A stretch of 64,000 nt of DNA from Schlesneria sp. (GCA_028291515.1 JAQGHU010000084.1:30224-94223); one strand, 5' to 3'; numbered from the stretch's first letter, positions 51,280 to 61,070 are shown. Numbers and translations are program-made. The notes: generated by a model from the sequence alone, not told the origin.

Positions 51280-51721
51280 TCTTAATTCCTTTTGAATCGT
51301 GGCACATCCTGTGCGCAGTCGGACACCAACTTCCCTCGTCGATTGCCTGGGCGCAACGCACCCCCCTGGTTAAGCAATCGGGCGGGACCCATCCCTACAG
51401 AGCATCTCGCCAATTGGAGCGAGTGAATGGTCATGAGATTGACCAAGAGTGGCGCGAACGCCGGTTGCCAAAAGTGGCTGCAGTCCAGATTCCATTCTGT
51501 TCCCCTCCACCCGAATCCTTCAGGTGTGTTTCACGATGATCTATGATGCCCTGATCATCGTGCCGATCGACTGAGGCCGGTAACTTGATTCATTCGCGTC
51601 ACCGGTCTCGCAAAGCTGGGGGGACTCTAGTAACGCAAAATTCAGTTGTAAAGCAAATCGCTCATTTTGAGCTTTCAAAAGACGTTGACCACTACATGAT
51701 GTGATCACCCCGAATGGTTAA
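51280..51721. other. Unassigned divergent control region
   Basis: About 440 bp between the divergent GATase-like and tsaE genes. It becomes AT-rich after 51610. No coding frame of interest, tRNA or long inverted repeat was seen. Confidence 0.4.
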
Positions 51722-52261
51722 ATGCTGACCAAGCCCCGATCGCGAGTTGTTGATCCCGACATGAATTCCACCGCACCGCCACCAGACGACAGTGTCCAAG
51801 TCATTACAGAGACTGAAGAAACGACTTCTTTGCTGGGTCGGCAACTCGGTGAAATCTTGGTCCCCGGCGCAGTTTTGGCGCTCATCGGTGATCTAGGAGC
51901 GGGCAAAACGCGGCTGGTTCAAGCGATCGCGGTCGCACTGGATGTACCTCTGGAGATGGTCAACAGCCCGACGTTTACGCTCGTCCAAGAGTATCCCGGG
52001 CGCATTCCGCTACGTCATTGCGACACCTATCGTCTGCGTGATCCCGATGAGTTTCAGGACCTGGGGCTGGATGAGTTGCTCTCTCCCGATGGCATCGCGT
52101 TGATCGAGTGGGCTGATCGGGTCGCTCATCTGTTGCCGCGTGATCTGCTGCGAATCGAGATCAGGATTCTCAGTGAGACGGCTCGTAAGTTTCAGATTAC
52201 TGCCACGGGGAAGATGTCGAGATTGATGCTGGAGAATTTGAAGAAGCAGTTTCTCGTTTGA
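51722..52261 (+). CDS. tsaE: tRNA threonylcarbamoyladenosine ATPase subunit TsaE
   Basis: A 179-residue protein (166 aa from the alternative ATG at 51761). Walker A is ALIGDLGAGKTRLVQAIA. The family motifs VNSPTFTLVQEYPGRIPLRH, DTYRLRDPDEFQDLGLDELL and GIALIEWADRVAHLLPRDLL follow. TsaE works with TsaB and TsaD in t6A37 tRNA modification; these are not nearby. No clear ribosome-binding site favours either start. Cytoplasmic. Confidence 0.94.
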   Translation: MLTKPRSRVVDPDMNSTAPPPDDSVQVITETEETTSLLGRQLGEILVPGAVLALIGDLGAGKTRLVQAIAVALDVPLEMVNSPTFTLVQEYPGRIPLRHCDTYRLRDPDEFQDLGLDELLSPDGIALIEWADRVAHLLPRDLLRIEIRILSETARKFQITATGKMSRLMLENLKKQFLV

Positions 52262-52364
52262 CCGCGTTCCATTTTGGCATTTTAAAATCAGTTCTATGAA
52301 ATCTCGAAATCACTTCAGGTTTGTCGCATTACAGACGGTACTGACCAGCTAATTTGAACATGAC

Positions 52365-52736
52365 TCACGCGCGCTTCAATGGCTTCCAGAGAATCAGATA
52401 GGCGGAGAGGAGGGTGAGGGGGATGACGAGGAACCAATGGGGGATTGTCGGTATCTCATGCCCAAACCTGTAAAGTGATGTGCAAATGCCGCACCCGTGA
52501 AAGCCGTAGCGACCACCCATGCAGTCGTCCAATAACTGCTCGAAGTCCGTCTTGTTCAGCGAGCACCACGAAAGGTTACCGTCAGCCGATATCAAGCAGT
52601 AATGCCAGCTTCCGCATGGAAACCAGATTGCGATCCACACGTCGTGGCTTCGAATCCACATACCAGTCAGCGCCAGCGCCATCACTAGCGTGACTAGGCC
52701 CGCCTTTCGTCGCCAGCCGTGGAAGAAAGTGTGCAT
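52365..52736 (-). CDS. Small membrane protein of the GWRRK...LTLLSAYLILWKP family (copy 2)
   Basis: A 123-residue paralogue of 45112-45645. N-terminal FFHGWRRKAGLVTLVMALAL and TGMWIRSHDVWIA, C-terminal WFLVIPLTLLSAYLILWKP. The loop is about 75 aa with several Cys (CGSWHYC, DDCMGGRYGFHGCGIC) not shared with copy 1. Divergent from copy 3, with 16 bp between their starts. Function unknown. Confidence 0.7.
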   Translation of the reverse strand: MHTFFHGWRRKAGLVTLVMALALTGMWIRSHDVWIAIWFPCGSWHYCLISADGNLSWCSLNKTDFEQLLDDCMGGRYGFHGCGICTSLYRFGHEIPTIPHWFLVIPLTLLSAYLILWKPLKRA

Positions 52737-52752
52737 GGTGGCATGATACCAA

Positions 52753-53247
52753 ATGAATCGGCCGCGACTATTTCAGTCGGGATCGCCTCTCAATCACCGT
52801 TGTCGTACGCAATCAGCAGATCTATCGATCAGTACCGCACCAGAAATCGAAAGAACCCTCCATCCCTTGAACTCTCACGGAAGCGATTACCAACCGCGAG
52901 CCAACCTCACGCGTGATCTCTTTCGAAATCGGAAGGTTGGAGTCGTCACGCTGGTAATGTCGCTCGTGGTGATGGGTGGCTGGATACGAAGTTATGCCGT
53001 CTTTGACATGGTTAGTATTGGTGATCAAGTATTTGGTTCAACCGGCGGTTGTCTATTGTGGTACAAGGCCAGCTACGAGAGTTCAGATGCCTTCCTGTGG
53101 TGGCACCATCAGGCGGCCTGGGCCGTCGCGGAACAGTGGAATTTTGGTCCAGGTGTCTGGAAGTTTCCTTATTGGGTCATCACGATCCCGCTCACGCTTC
53201 TCTCGGCCTACCTGATTCTTTGGAAGCCACAGAGGCCAGCGCAATGA
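52753..53247 (+). CDS. Small membrane protein of the same family (copy 3)
   Basis: A 164-residue frame. The conserved part begins at LFRNRKVGVVTLVMSLVV and MGGWIRSYAVFDMV and ends WVITIPLTLLSAYLILWKP. The first 55 residues before it are polar, absent from the other two copies and possibly not translated, but no better in-frame start is evident. The WRRK signature has become RNRK. The loop (YKASYESSDAFLWWHHQAAW) is Trp-rich. The stop overlaps the start of a 49-aa gene. Confidence 0.62.
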   Translation: MNRPRLFQSGSPLNHRCRTQSADLSISTAPEIERTLHPLNSHGSDYQPRANLTRDLFRNRKVGVVTLVMSLVVMGGWIRSYAVFDMVSIGDQVFGSTGGCLLWYKASYESSDAFLWWHHQAAWAVAEQWNFGPGVWKFPYWVITIPLTLLSAYLILWKPQRPAQ

Positions 53248-53393
53248 AGGTAAAGCTCACGCAAATATTGGTAGTGACGGTGATAGTCGTGACGGTCGCA
53301 ATCCTGTTTTGCGTGTCGCTATACACCTACTGCGCGCAGGAGAATGGGAACCCGGGTATTTATGCAGAACCCGCCGCCCCGGAAGTCGAGTAA
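53244..53393 (+). CDS. 49-residue single-helix membrane peptide
   Basis: ATG 53244 overlaps the preceding stop as ATGA, then MKVKLTQILVVTVIVVTVAI forms one long hydrophobic helix, followed by SLYTYCAQENGNPG and an acidic tail ending APEVE. Too short for family recognition. The coupling with copy 3 and a single strong helix argue for a real small protein. Confidence 0.5.
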   Translation: MKVKLTQILVVTVIVVTVAILFCVSLYTYCAQENGNPGIYAEPAAPEVE

Positions 53394-53546
53394 GCGACAG
53401 AAACAGTCCTAAGGTATGCCCGACCTAGTAGGACAGTACCGCAAAAATGCAGTGACTTTCTGACGAAGTGGCTACACCATCGGGGCGGGGTCAGGTTATC
53501 TTGTCGTCCGTTCCAAACACTCATCTCATCATCAGGAGTGACATCC

Positions 53547-54401
53547 ATGGCCCTTTCGTTCAATCGTCGCGAATTCCTGCACGCTACGGCAGCGGGAGTC
53601 ACCGCGGCCGCTTTCGCCAAGATTGCGACAGCCGCCGATCCCGCCGACCCTTATCTCGGTTTCAAGATGGGGATTCAGAGCTATTCGCTGCGTGATTTCA
53701 AAGTTGAGCCGGCACTGGAGCACACCAAGGCGCTGGGACTGAAGTACTGGGAATCGTTCCCGAACCACCTGCCGATCACCAGTGTTCCGGCACAGATTCA
53801 GGCTCATAAGGATCTGCTGGCGAAGTACGGCGTGACGCTGATCTCCTACGGCGTGCTCGGCTTTGACGGCAACGAAAATGCGGCTCGTGAGAAGTTTGAA
53901 TTCGCGAAGGCGATGGGGATCAAGTCGCTCAGTGCCGACCCCAATCCGGACAAGGCGACATTCGATCTGCTCGACAAGCTGTGCGCCGAATTCGATGTCG
54001 CGATCGCCATTCACAACCATGGTCCCGGCCATCGCTACAACAAGATCAGCGATGTCGAAAAGGTCGTGAAAGATCGGCATCCCAAGATTGGAGCCTGCGT
54101 CGACACGGGACATTACCTGCGCAGCGACGAAGATCCCGTGGAAGCGGTCCAACGCTTGGGCAAGCGCGTCTTCGGCTGCCACGTGAAGGACGTTAAGACC
54201 ACCGAAGTGGATGGCAAGAAGCAGAAGCAGTTCAAGATCGCCGGCGAAGGCGATTTGAACGTCGTCGGCCTGCTGAAGGCCTTGAAGGCACTTGACTACC
54301 AGTACTGCCTGGCTCTGGAGTACGAAGAGAATGCCAAGAATCCACTGCCGGATATCGAAGCGTGCCTGAAGCACGTGCGAGAATGCGCCGCCAAGGTGTA
54401 A
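53547..54401 (+). CDS. Tat-exported sugar phosphate isomerase/epimerase-like TIM barrel
   Basis: A 284-residue protein from ATG 53547 (AGGAG 8 bases upstream). The N-terminus NRREFLHATAAGVTAAAFAK is a twin-arginine signal. The barrel has GIQSYSLRDFKVEPALEHTK, IAIHNHGPGHRYNKISDVE, KIGACVDTGHYLRSDEDP, GCHVKDVKTTE and a late ALEYEENA, giving the His/Glu/Asp metal-binding pattern of xylose-isomerase-like AP-endonuclease-2 family proteins. Many exported members in planctomycetes are annotated sugar phosphate isomerases without proof. Substrate unknown. A strong terminator follows. Confidence 0.88.
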   Translation: MALSFNRREFLHATAAGVTAAAFAKIATAADPADPYLGFKMGIQSYSLRDFKVEPALEHTKALGLKYWESFPNHLPITSVPAQIQAHKDLLAKYGVTLISYGVLGFDGNENAAREKFEFAKAMGIKSLSADPNPDKATFDLLDKLCAEFDVAIAIHNHGPGHRYNKISDVEKVVKDRHPKIGACVDTGHYLRSDEDPVEAVQRLGKRVFGCHVKDVKTTEVDGKKQKQFKIAGEGDLNVVGLLKALKALDYQYCLALEYEENAKNPLPDIEACLKHVRECAAKV

Positions 54402-54423
54402 GCAGCGTCACCTTTGTGATGTA

Positions 54424-54459
54424 AAGAACCGCGCGGAGCCGTCCGCGCGGTTCTTCTTT
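54424..54459 (+). terminator. Rho-independent terminator of the TIM-barrel gene
   Basis: A long perfect stem, AAGAACCGCGCGGA and TCCGCGCGGTTCTT, with a GCCG loop, then CTTTC. It begins 22 bp after the stop. Being nearly symmetrical it may also act on minus-strand transcripts arriving from the lipoprotein gene at 54518. Confidence 0.85.
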
Positions 54460-54517
54460 CGCTATGCCTCAGCCGTCGGCCTCTTCATAGCGAGTGTCGA
54501 GGGGTTCACTTACTCGG

Positions 54518-54928
54518 CTACGGTTTGTCGGCCGCATCCAGAGCAAAATCCAGTTTATTCTGGCCCGGACGGACTTCCGTCGACAGAGTTCCAGGTTGGC
54601 TGTATTTCTGGGGAACGGTGACGACCACGCCGGACAAGATGCGATTGCCACTATCGTCCGTTTCAGGTTCTCGATTTTCGATGACGACGTTATGTTTGCC
54701 GACCTCGGCTCCGGTGCGTTGCCGATTGAACATCAGACGGTACATCCCATTCTCATCGGTCCCGCCATAGGAGGGCGATCCTTTCGCTTCCGGAACGAAG
54801 GTGACGTTCAAGCCTGGCACAGGTGCTCCATTGATCGTGATGGTTCCAGTGACATTCCCCAATTGTGGGCCGTCGCCAGCACCACAGCCCAAGCTTAAAC
54901 ATGCCGCGGCGGCACAGGCGACTACCAT
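54518..54928 (-). CDS. Lipoprotein with carboxypeptidase-regulatory/transthyretin-like domain
   Basis: A 136-residue protein from ATG 54928 (frame open from 55051), starting a lipoprotein signal MVVACAAAACLSLGCGAG. The domain reads VTGTITINGAPVPGLNVTFV, YGGTDENGMYRLMFN and GKHNVVIENREPE. Such lipoproteins typically follow DUF1559 genes in planctomycetes, as here (DUF1559 at 55154-56176, same strand). The upstream start at 55051 would add 41 residues without similarity. Envelope; function unknown. Confidence 0.8.
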   Translation of the reverse strand: MVVACAAAACLSLGCGAGDGPQLGNVTGTITINGAPVPGLNVTFVPEAKGSPSYGGTDENGMYRLMFNRQRTGAEVGKHNVVIENREPETDDSGNRILSGVVVTVPQKYSQPGTLSTEVRPGQNKLDFALDAADKP

Positions 54929-55153
54929 TCGCTGAAGGCTAACTGAGCACCGCGAAGTATCACGCTTTACCACGCCGGCTTTTCGAAGAAACGGTTCAAT
55001 GACGGGCAAAGGGCGATTCTCGATCATCGTTGTCATTAAGTACTGAGGCATGCTTTACTCTCGGATCAATTGCATTAGTCATCCAGGGCTGCAGACATGC
55101 CCATACTCTGCAGCCCACAGGTCTCATCCGTTCACTTGCTGGCGACCGTATTG

Positions 55154-56176
55154 TTAGAAATCTGACACGACCTGACCATCATTGATGCCAGCTAGCCGTT
55201 GGTAGGTTCCATAGGGGCCGCTGAGGTTTGGAGTGGCGGCAACGTAGTTCGTGTTCGTGTGATCGATGTTATCGCTGACGAATCGCACTGATCCATCGCC
55301 CATCAGAAAATGGGCTCCACCGGTGTGTGCGCTGTGGAACGAGCGTTCCAGATTGTTGGCACCCAACAGCGGGCCATTCATTTTCTGGCGCGTCCAGCGA
55401 TTGTGCAGATGGAAACCATTGTTGTTCGGTCCGTTGTTGTCGCACTTAGGACCGCCACCCGTTGTGACGTTGCCGTAAATAAACTGGCGATCGGAGCCAT
55501 AAGCTGCTGCGGCGGCGTCGGTCCCACTTGGGATCCAGCGCACTTCACCGACAGCGAAGACATTGGATGATCCGTCGGTAATATTTCGGAAGCCGATCGA
55601 GCTGTTCACTGCAAACAGTCCAATATTCCGCGCGTCTGGAACGGGAACCGTTCCATTTTGGACGCAAGGAGTTCCCTCGAAGGGGCCGGCATTTCCCATA
55701 TAGCTGGAAGTGGCAACGGCAGTCGTACCCTTGCCTCCCGGAGCGTTGCCCGGGTTGTTTGGGGTTTGAGCCGGCTTGATATCGGAAGGGCAACTAAAAG
55801 CTGCGAGCGAAGTGGCCGTTAGCGTTTGATTGACGCCAACGCTATAGGGTGTCGCGCTGAAGTTGAGTTGGTTGAACAATGGCCCCTGATCGATGTAAGG
55901 CAGCAGCGCCGCTGACCAAGACCATCCGCCAAAGGTTTCGCTATTACCCCAAACGCCATCGCTGAAGCCCATGGGAAACACCTGATTGCTCTCATGGTAG
56001 TTGTGCAGCGCAATGCCGATCTGCTTCAGGTTGTTGCGGCATTGCGTCCGGCGAGCGGCCTCGCGAGCTTGCTGGACGGCAGGCAGCAGCAAGGCGATCA
56101 AGACCGCGATGATGGCAATCACGACCAGAAGTTCGATCAAGGTAAAGGCGCGACGCCTATTTGAAATGCGTGACAT
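55154..56176 (-). CDS. DUF1559 type II pseudopilin-like protein
   Basis: A 340-residue protein from ATG 56176, preceded by GGGAGGAATC. The prepilin start [20 protein letters not shown] with [20 protein letters not shown], the internal [17 protein letters not shown] and the C-terminal [20 protein letters not shown] are standard. It differs from the other two copies in order of variable motifs and in its lipoprotein partner. A near-consensus promoter lies about 330 bp upstream (56507-56535). Confidence 0.93.
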   Translation of the reverse strand: MSRISNRRRAFTLIELLVVIAIIAVLIALLLPAVQQAREAARRTQCRNNLKQIGIALHNYHESNQVFPMGFSDGVWGNSETFGGWSWSAALLPYIDQGPLFNQLNFSATPYSVGVNQTLTATSLAAFSCPSDIKPAQTPNNPGNAPGGKGTTAVATSSYMGNAGPFEGTPCVQNGTVPVPDARNIGLFAVNSSIGFRNITDGSSNVFAVGEVRWIPSGTDAAAAAYGSDRQFIYGNVTTGGGPKCDNNGPNNNGFHLHNRWTRQKMNGPLLGANNLERSFHSAHTGGAHFLMGDGSVRFVSDNIDHTNTNYVAATPNLSGPYGTYQRLAGINDGQVVSDF

Positions 56177-56506
56177 GAAGCTGATTCCTCCCAAAAATAG
56201 CAAAACGGTTATGAATACGAATCTAAGATTCGAAGAGCGGCTTTGGCTGCAAACACGCGTCTGAATGCGGTTGCAGTAACAGGCAACGAGTCAGCTTGGA
56301 CGCGTTCTCATGTCACTGATCACTAGCAGCAGGCGACGTGCGTTAATTCGCGACAACACGATTTATGAAAATCCGTGGTCGAGACGAACGAATGCATGTG
56401 AAGACCCCTTGGGTCTTTGCACGGCCTCCGGAAATACGGTCAGCAGTGCAATGGCGAAATCAGGATCGCGGGAGGTCCCAGCGATAAATAACTGATCTGG
56501 TTACTG

Positions 56507-56535
56507 ATATTATAAATCAGTCGGTCAGTTGTCAA
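56507..56535 (-). promoter_or_regulatory. Near-consensus sigma70-type promoter with a palindromic operator
   Basis: On the minus strand: TTGACA (56530-56535), a 17-bp spacer, TAATAT (56507-56512). The palindrome ACTGAT-TTATAAT-ATCAGT (56503-56521) covers the -10 element. A repressor could bind there. The leader to the DUF1559 ATG would be about 320 nt. The rest of the gap 56177-56744 has no supported gene. Confidence 0.6.
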
Positions 56536-56744
56536 GATTTCCGGAGCTGTACTTGCTCGAAACGGAAAAGTGGACCCAGTTTCGCACGGTCACCTATCGG
56601 ATGGTAACGCCGGAAGTGAGGGCCGAATTTGGAGGGCGATATTATTGACACAACACCAATAAGGATAGTTGTTAATGTCGTATAGCGTGTGCTGCAAAAA
56701 GGTCGCGGCCCACGCTTGCGAATAGTCTCGCACGGCCCGGATCA

Positions 56745-59700
56745 TCACGAATCGGACGAAATCACCTTTCGCTGGGCCAACTCCAGATGCTCGCGACAAC
56801 TGGCGTAGAGTTGATCTTTTTGGATCGGCTTGACCGCGAATCCGTCGAATCCAGCCCCGAGGCAGCGATCGCGGTCGCCGTCCGAAGCATGAGCCGTCAG
56901 GGCAATAATCTGCCCGGTGTAGCTGCTGCCCCGTAGAGCAGCTGTCGCTGTGTAACCATCCATCTCGGGCATCTGAATATCCATCAGGATCAGGTCGAAC
57001 GCCGTGCCGGCATCCCGCGCTCGCAGGGCTGCTTCGACGGCGAGGGCGCCATTGTCGACGACTTGAACCTGGATGCCCCACTTCTGCAACAGGAATGCGA
57101 TCAACTTCTGATTGGCGATCACGTCTTCTGCCAGCAGCACCCGGCCGGTCAGCGGCGTGAACACAGCCGCGGCTGGTCGCACAGCTGCATTGAAGTCCGT
57201 GGATGCCGGCGCGCCAGTCAGCATCAAGGTTTCGGAAGTCAGTTCGGCGAAGATCTCCAATCGGAAAGTACTGCCCGATCCGTAAGCGCTCGTCGCGGTG
57301 ATGTCCCCGCCCAGCATTTGCGCCAGTCGCTTAGAGATCGAGAGGCCCAAGCCGGTCCCGCCGAATCGTCGCGACATGGAAGCATCGGCCTGTGAGAATG
57401 GGCTGAACAGTCGCTCCAGCTGTTCGGCCTTGATGCCGATCCCGCTATCGGTCACAGCGAAGACCTGGCGATTGGTGGCTGCATCAAACAGCACGGAAAC
57501 GGTGATTGTCCCGCGTTGCGTAAACTTGATCGCGTTCCCGATCAGGTTGACGAGGATCTGACGGACACGCAGCGCGTCAGTCGAGATCCGATCGGGAATC
57601 GGGAACTGATAGTCACTACGCAACGTCAGCTCTTTCTCGCGAGCTCGCAGTTGCATCAGCTTCAGCACGTCTTCCACAAGCTGGCGCGGCGAGACCTGAG
57701 CTCGCTCGAGCGTCATACGATTCGCTTCGATCTTGGAGAAGTCCAGGATGTCGTCGATCAGCTCCTGCAAGTGCCGGCCGTTGCTGCGGATGATGTCCAC
57801 GGTTTCCAGATGTCGCCGAGATTCGCCATCGCCGTTGTCTTCATCATACAACAGATCGGCATACCCCAGGATGGCCGTCAACGGCGTCCGCAACTCATGG
57901 CTCATGTTCGCGAGGAATTCGCTCTTCGCCCGCGCGGCCGCTTCGGCCTGATCTCGCGCCCGCTCCAGTTCCTCGGCCTGTCGGATCAGCTGGATCGACT
58001 GATCGGTGATGCGATCGCGCGAGGCTTCGACCTGTTGCAGGTACCGGCGTGTATCCTCTTCCATCCGCTTGCGGTCTGTGATGTCCGAATGCGTTCCAAT
58101 CATGCGCAGGGCGGCGCCCGAATCATCACAACTGACGATGATGCCGCGGCTCAGGATCCACTTCGTGCTGCGGTCCGAACAGAGAATCCGATGTTCGTGC
58201 ATGTATGTGACCGTCTTGCCGTCCAGATAGTCCTGCATGCTGGCCATCACGCCCGCCAGGTCATCGGGATGGATGCAGCTTCGCCACAGTTGCAGGCTGG
58301 TTTCCAATTCGTACTCGGCCGACCCCAGGATCTCGCCCCATCGTCGCGACAAGACCACTTTGTTGGTCTGGATGTTCCAGTCCCAGACGGCGTCCCCCGC
58401 CCCTTCCAGCGCGAAGTTCCAGCGTTCTTCGCTTTCCAGCAACGCGGCATCGACCTGCTTACGCTCGATGGCAATCCCGGCCAGGTTCGAAGCGACTTCG
58501 ATCAGTTGGATGTCGCTGTCGGTCGGCGCGCCGACTTCGGTGCCATAGATCGCGAACGTCCCGATGATCGTTCCCGACATCCCGCGTATCGGTTCTGACC
58601 AGCACGACATCAAGCCCGCCTCGGCCGCCAACTCGCGAGCTCCCTCCCAGTAGGGATGCGTTGAGATATCTTCGACGATGACGCGCTGGCCCAGGAACGC
58701 GGCGGTTCCGCAGGAACCGACCCCCATGCCGATCTCAATCCCGTCGACGGCCTTGTTGTAGAAATCGGGCAGGCTGGGTGAGACCCCTGTCAGCAATCGC
58801 TTACGCTCTTTATCGAGGAACAGGACCGAACAGCGCACGCGTGAGTTCTCGGATTCGACGCTACGAACCAGCGGCTCCAGCACTTCCGGCAGGCTGGCCC
58901 CTTCTGCCAGCAGTTCCAGCACCCGATTGCGGACGCGATCGCGCGCCTCGGTCTCTTTGCGGCTGGTGATATCGGCGACCGATCCCGCCATCCGGATCGG
59001 GGTGCCGTTCTCATCCCACACCGCCTGACCACGTTCCAGGAACCAACGATACTCGCCGCTGCTGGTCTTCAGCCGATGTTCGATGTGATACGGCTCGCGA
59101 TCCTGAAAATGCCGCTCGACAGCGCGCCAGGTCATATCGAAGTCATCGGGATGCAGGACGTCGGCCAGTGCCGACAGCCAGACATCGAATTCGCCTTTGT
59201 CGTAACCGAGCAGCTCTTTGAAGCGATCCGAATAGAAGACGCGATCGGTCCGCAGATCCCAGTCCCAGATGCCGTCGTTCGCACCCTGCAAGACCAGATT
59301 GAATCGTTCCTGATTGACGTGCAACGATTCTTCGGCCGCAGTCGCGCGAATCGCTTCCGCATGAGCCAGCGCCAACTCTTCGCGCAGACGAACAGCCAGC
59401 CGTTTAAAGTTCAGGATCATGCCGCTCAACTCGTCCTGAGCATCGATCGCCAGGTGCTCGAGATCACTCTCGCTTTCTGAGAGCAAGTGGTCGGCCACGT
59501 TGTTCATTCGATCCGCTGTTTGAATGATGGCCAGGCAGAGACCGATCAGGAGATAGGTGGCGATCAACAACGGGGCCGATGCCGCTAATAGCAGGCGAGT
59601 TCTCCAGTACCGCGCTTCGTCCGCTCGTTTCTCGACGACTTCATCAAACGCATCCTGAGTCGCATGCAGCAACAACATGGTCTCGCGAATGCTGGCGGCC

Positions 59701-60572
59701 GCCTGCGAATCGATTTCACCCAATGATGGAGCATCTTCCGATTGGAAGTGGCGCATCCGAATTCCCAGTTCAATCTGGCGAACAGACGATTGGCCGATCG
59801 CCAACAAGACCCTGAGCCGGTTGCCGACTTCGATGTTGCGCTGCGAGGCCAGGCCGATTTGCTGATTAACTCGTCTGTACAGCACTTTTAACTCGCCATT
59901 GGCTTCGGCCAGATCCAGATCCAGGCGAAGCTTCTGCTCTTCCTGAGTCGCCTTCGCGATGCGATCGCGCAGTCGATCCTGCATGTCGACGGCATCGGGA
60001 ATCAGCGTCGTGATGCTTTCGGACAATGTCTGACTATCCAGATACTGGTCGACGGACAACTTGGACGAGTCTGCCACGTGTCGCAACACGGTGTAGATAT
60101 CGTCAATCACTTCGGCCAGGAAGTCGGGATTGAACAGATCGGGCCGATCAACCGGCTGCGACGAGAGCGCCAATTCCAGCTTGCCGCGCAGCCCCATCCA
60201 ACGCGCCGACTGCTGCAGCAGCGCCAGTTGTGCAGGTTCGGCCGTAATCTCGCGAAGATGTGATTCGACGCGATCGCGTAGTTCCAACAGGACATCGTCG
60301 GTCATCGTCCCGCGTGTCTCGGCCGCGACTGCCGCTTGCCGGATCTCGCGCAAGGTGCGCCACAACGGAATCAGGACACGAATGGTCTGATTCCCCGCCA
60401 CTTCCTGCTGCGCCATCTCGACGCGTTCATTCAACATGGCGATGTATTGCGAAGTCACGAACACCAGCGGCAGCACGACTAGCAGACCCGTGATCGCAAA
60501 CTTGCGCGGGAACGAATAGCGGTTCAGGAACGTGATCGCGGGATCGAAGCTACGGAGTAATAGAGTCTTCAC
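56745..60572 (-). CDS. Membrane hybrid histidine kinase (PAS-GAF-PAS-HisKA-HATPase-REC)
   Basis: About 1275 residues. TM1 is ITGLLVVLPLVFVTSQYIAM, then a periplasmic sensor region of about 320 aa, TM2 (LLAASAPLLIATYLLIGLCL) and a HAMP-like stretch. PAS1 starts VLQGANDGIWDWDLRTDRVF, GAF is near VLELLAEGASLPEVLEPLVR, PAS2 is LEGAGDAVWDWNIQTNKVV. The kinase core is AKSEFLANMSHELRTPLTAI with the phospho-His, SGIGIKAEQLERLFSPFSQ and GTGLGLSISKRLAQMLGG. The receiver domain ends the protein, with the phospho-Asp in FDLILMDIQMPEMDGYTATA. GTG 60572 is chosen because upstream codons (open to 60995) look non-coding and include a repeat. No cognate regulator is adjacent. Confidence 0.92.
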   Translation of the reverse strand: MKTLLLRSFDPAITFLNRYSFPRKFAITGLLVVLPLVFVTSQYIAMLNERVEMAQQEVAGNQTIRVLIPLWRTLREIRQAAVAAETRGTMTDDVLLELRDRVESHLREITAEPAQLALLQQSARWMGLRGKLELALSSQPVDRPDLFNPDFLAEVIDDIYTVLRHVADSSKLSVDQYLDSQTLSESITTLIPDAVDMQDRLRDRIAKATQEEQKLRLDLDLAEANGELKVLYRRVNQQIGLASQRNIEVGNRLRVLLAIGQSSVRQIELGIRMRHFQSEDAPSLGEIDSQAAASIRETMLLLHATQDAFDEVVEKRADEARYWRTRLLLAASAPLLIATYLLIGLCLAIIQTADRMNNVADHLLSESESDLEHLAIDAQDELSGMILNFKRLAVRLREELALAHAEAIRATAAEESLHVNQERFNLVLQGANDGIWDWDLRTDRVFYSDRFKELLGYDKGEFDVWLSALADVLHPDDFDMTWRAVERHFQDREPYHIEHRLKTSSGEYRWFLERGQAVWDENGTPIRMAGSVADITSRKETEARDRVRNRVLELLAEGASLPEVLEPLVRSVESENSRVRCSVLFLDKERKRLLTGVSPSLPDFYNKAVDGIEIGMGVGSCGTAAFLGQRVIVEDISTHPYWEGARELAAEAGLMSCWSEPIRGMSGTIIGTFAIYGTEVGAPTDSDIQLIEVASNLAGIAIERKQVDAALLESEERWNFALEGAGDAVWDWNIQTNKVVLSRRWGEILGSAEYELETSLQLWRSCIHPDDLAGVMASMQDYLDGKTVTYMHEHRILCSDRSTKWILSRGIIVSCDDSGAALRMIGTHSDITDRKRMEEDTRRYLQQVEASRDRITDQSIQLIRQAEELERARDQAEAAARAKSEFLANMSHELRTPLTAILGYADLLYDEDNGDGESRRHLETVDIIRSNGRHLQELIDDILDFSKIEANRMTLERAQVSPRQLVEDVLKLMQLRAREKELTLRSDYQFPIPDRISTDALRVRQILVNLIGNAIKFTQRGTITVSVLFDAATNRQVFAVTDSGIGIKAEQLERLFSPFSQADASMSRRFGGTGLGLSISKRLAQMLGGDITATSAYGSGSTFRLEIFAELTSETLMLTGAPASTDFNAAVRPAAAVFTPLTGRVLLAEDVIANQKLIAFLLQKWGIQVQVVDNGALAVEAALRARDAGTAFDLILMDIQMPEMDGYTATAALRGSSYTGQIIALTAHASDGDRDRCLGAGFDGFAVKPIQKDQLYASCREHLELAQRKVISSDS

Positions 60573-60796
60573 GAATGGTCCCCACGCACGCTCAGTTTTG
60601 ACCGGGCGCACCACGATACGGCGACGACACCGCCAATGAGGGACACATCGGCCAGCGACGGTACTCATTCCTACGCGAAATAGTCGCATCGGGAAGTTTG
60701 GAGAGAATAGAGGCGACTCCTTCGACAACATCGATTTTCGGCAATTGTTCGTTGGTAACGATTGCAACGCTTGTGAGATTAGATCAAAGAGGAAAG

Positions 60797-60835
60797 AAGA
60801 CATGGCTTTGTCGAAGCTCCACAACCGTCGCACCC
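60797..60835 (-). repeat. Intergenic palindromic repeat, family A, half copy
   Basis: Read on the minus strand: GGGTGCGACGG, TGTGGAGCTTCGACAAAGCC and ATGTCTTC. It matches the left half of the family. It lies in the 498-bp gap 60573-61070, which otherwise holds no supported gene. Confidence 0.6.
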
Positions 60836-61070
60836 GTGAATCCGGTTCGCAACACGTTTCACAAAACCAACGTGAAGACTCATTACTTGTGGCGAAACGG
60901 CGACATTCCAACCAACGGCAGATGCGCACGCTCGGCGAAAACGCCTGATTTCTCGACGTTTTAGAGAACCTCGATGAATGGTCTGTCGTTTGCAAACGTT
61001 CCTCTGCGGAGGGACAACGTCCCTTCGAGAAGCGATCTGATTCCTGGCGAGTTGCTCAGAGGAGATCACG

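Noticed and set aside
53532..54374. 280-aa minus-strand frame
   Set aside because: Antisense to the Tat-exported TIM-barrel gene, which has a clear start, motifs and terminator.
56590..57081. 163-aa minus-strand frame overlapping the kinase end
   Set aside because: It is a frame-shifted reading of the receiver-domain coding sequence.
60573..60995. 141-residue N-terminal extension of the hybrid histidine kinase
   Set aside because: It is Arg/Cys/Ser rich, has no conserved motif, passes through a family A repeat, and lacks a ribosome-binding site; the GTG at 60572 directly precedes the first membrane helix.
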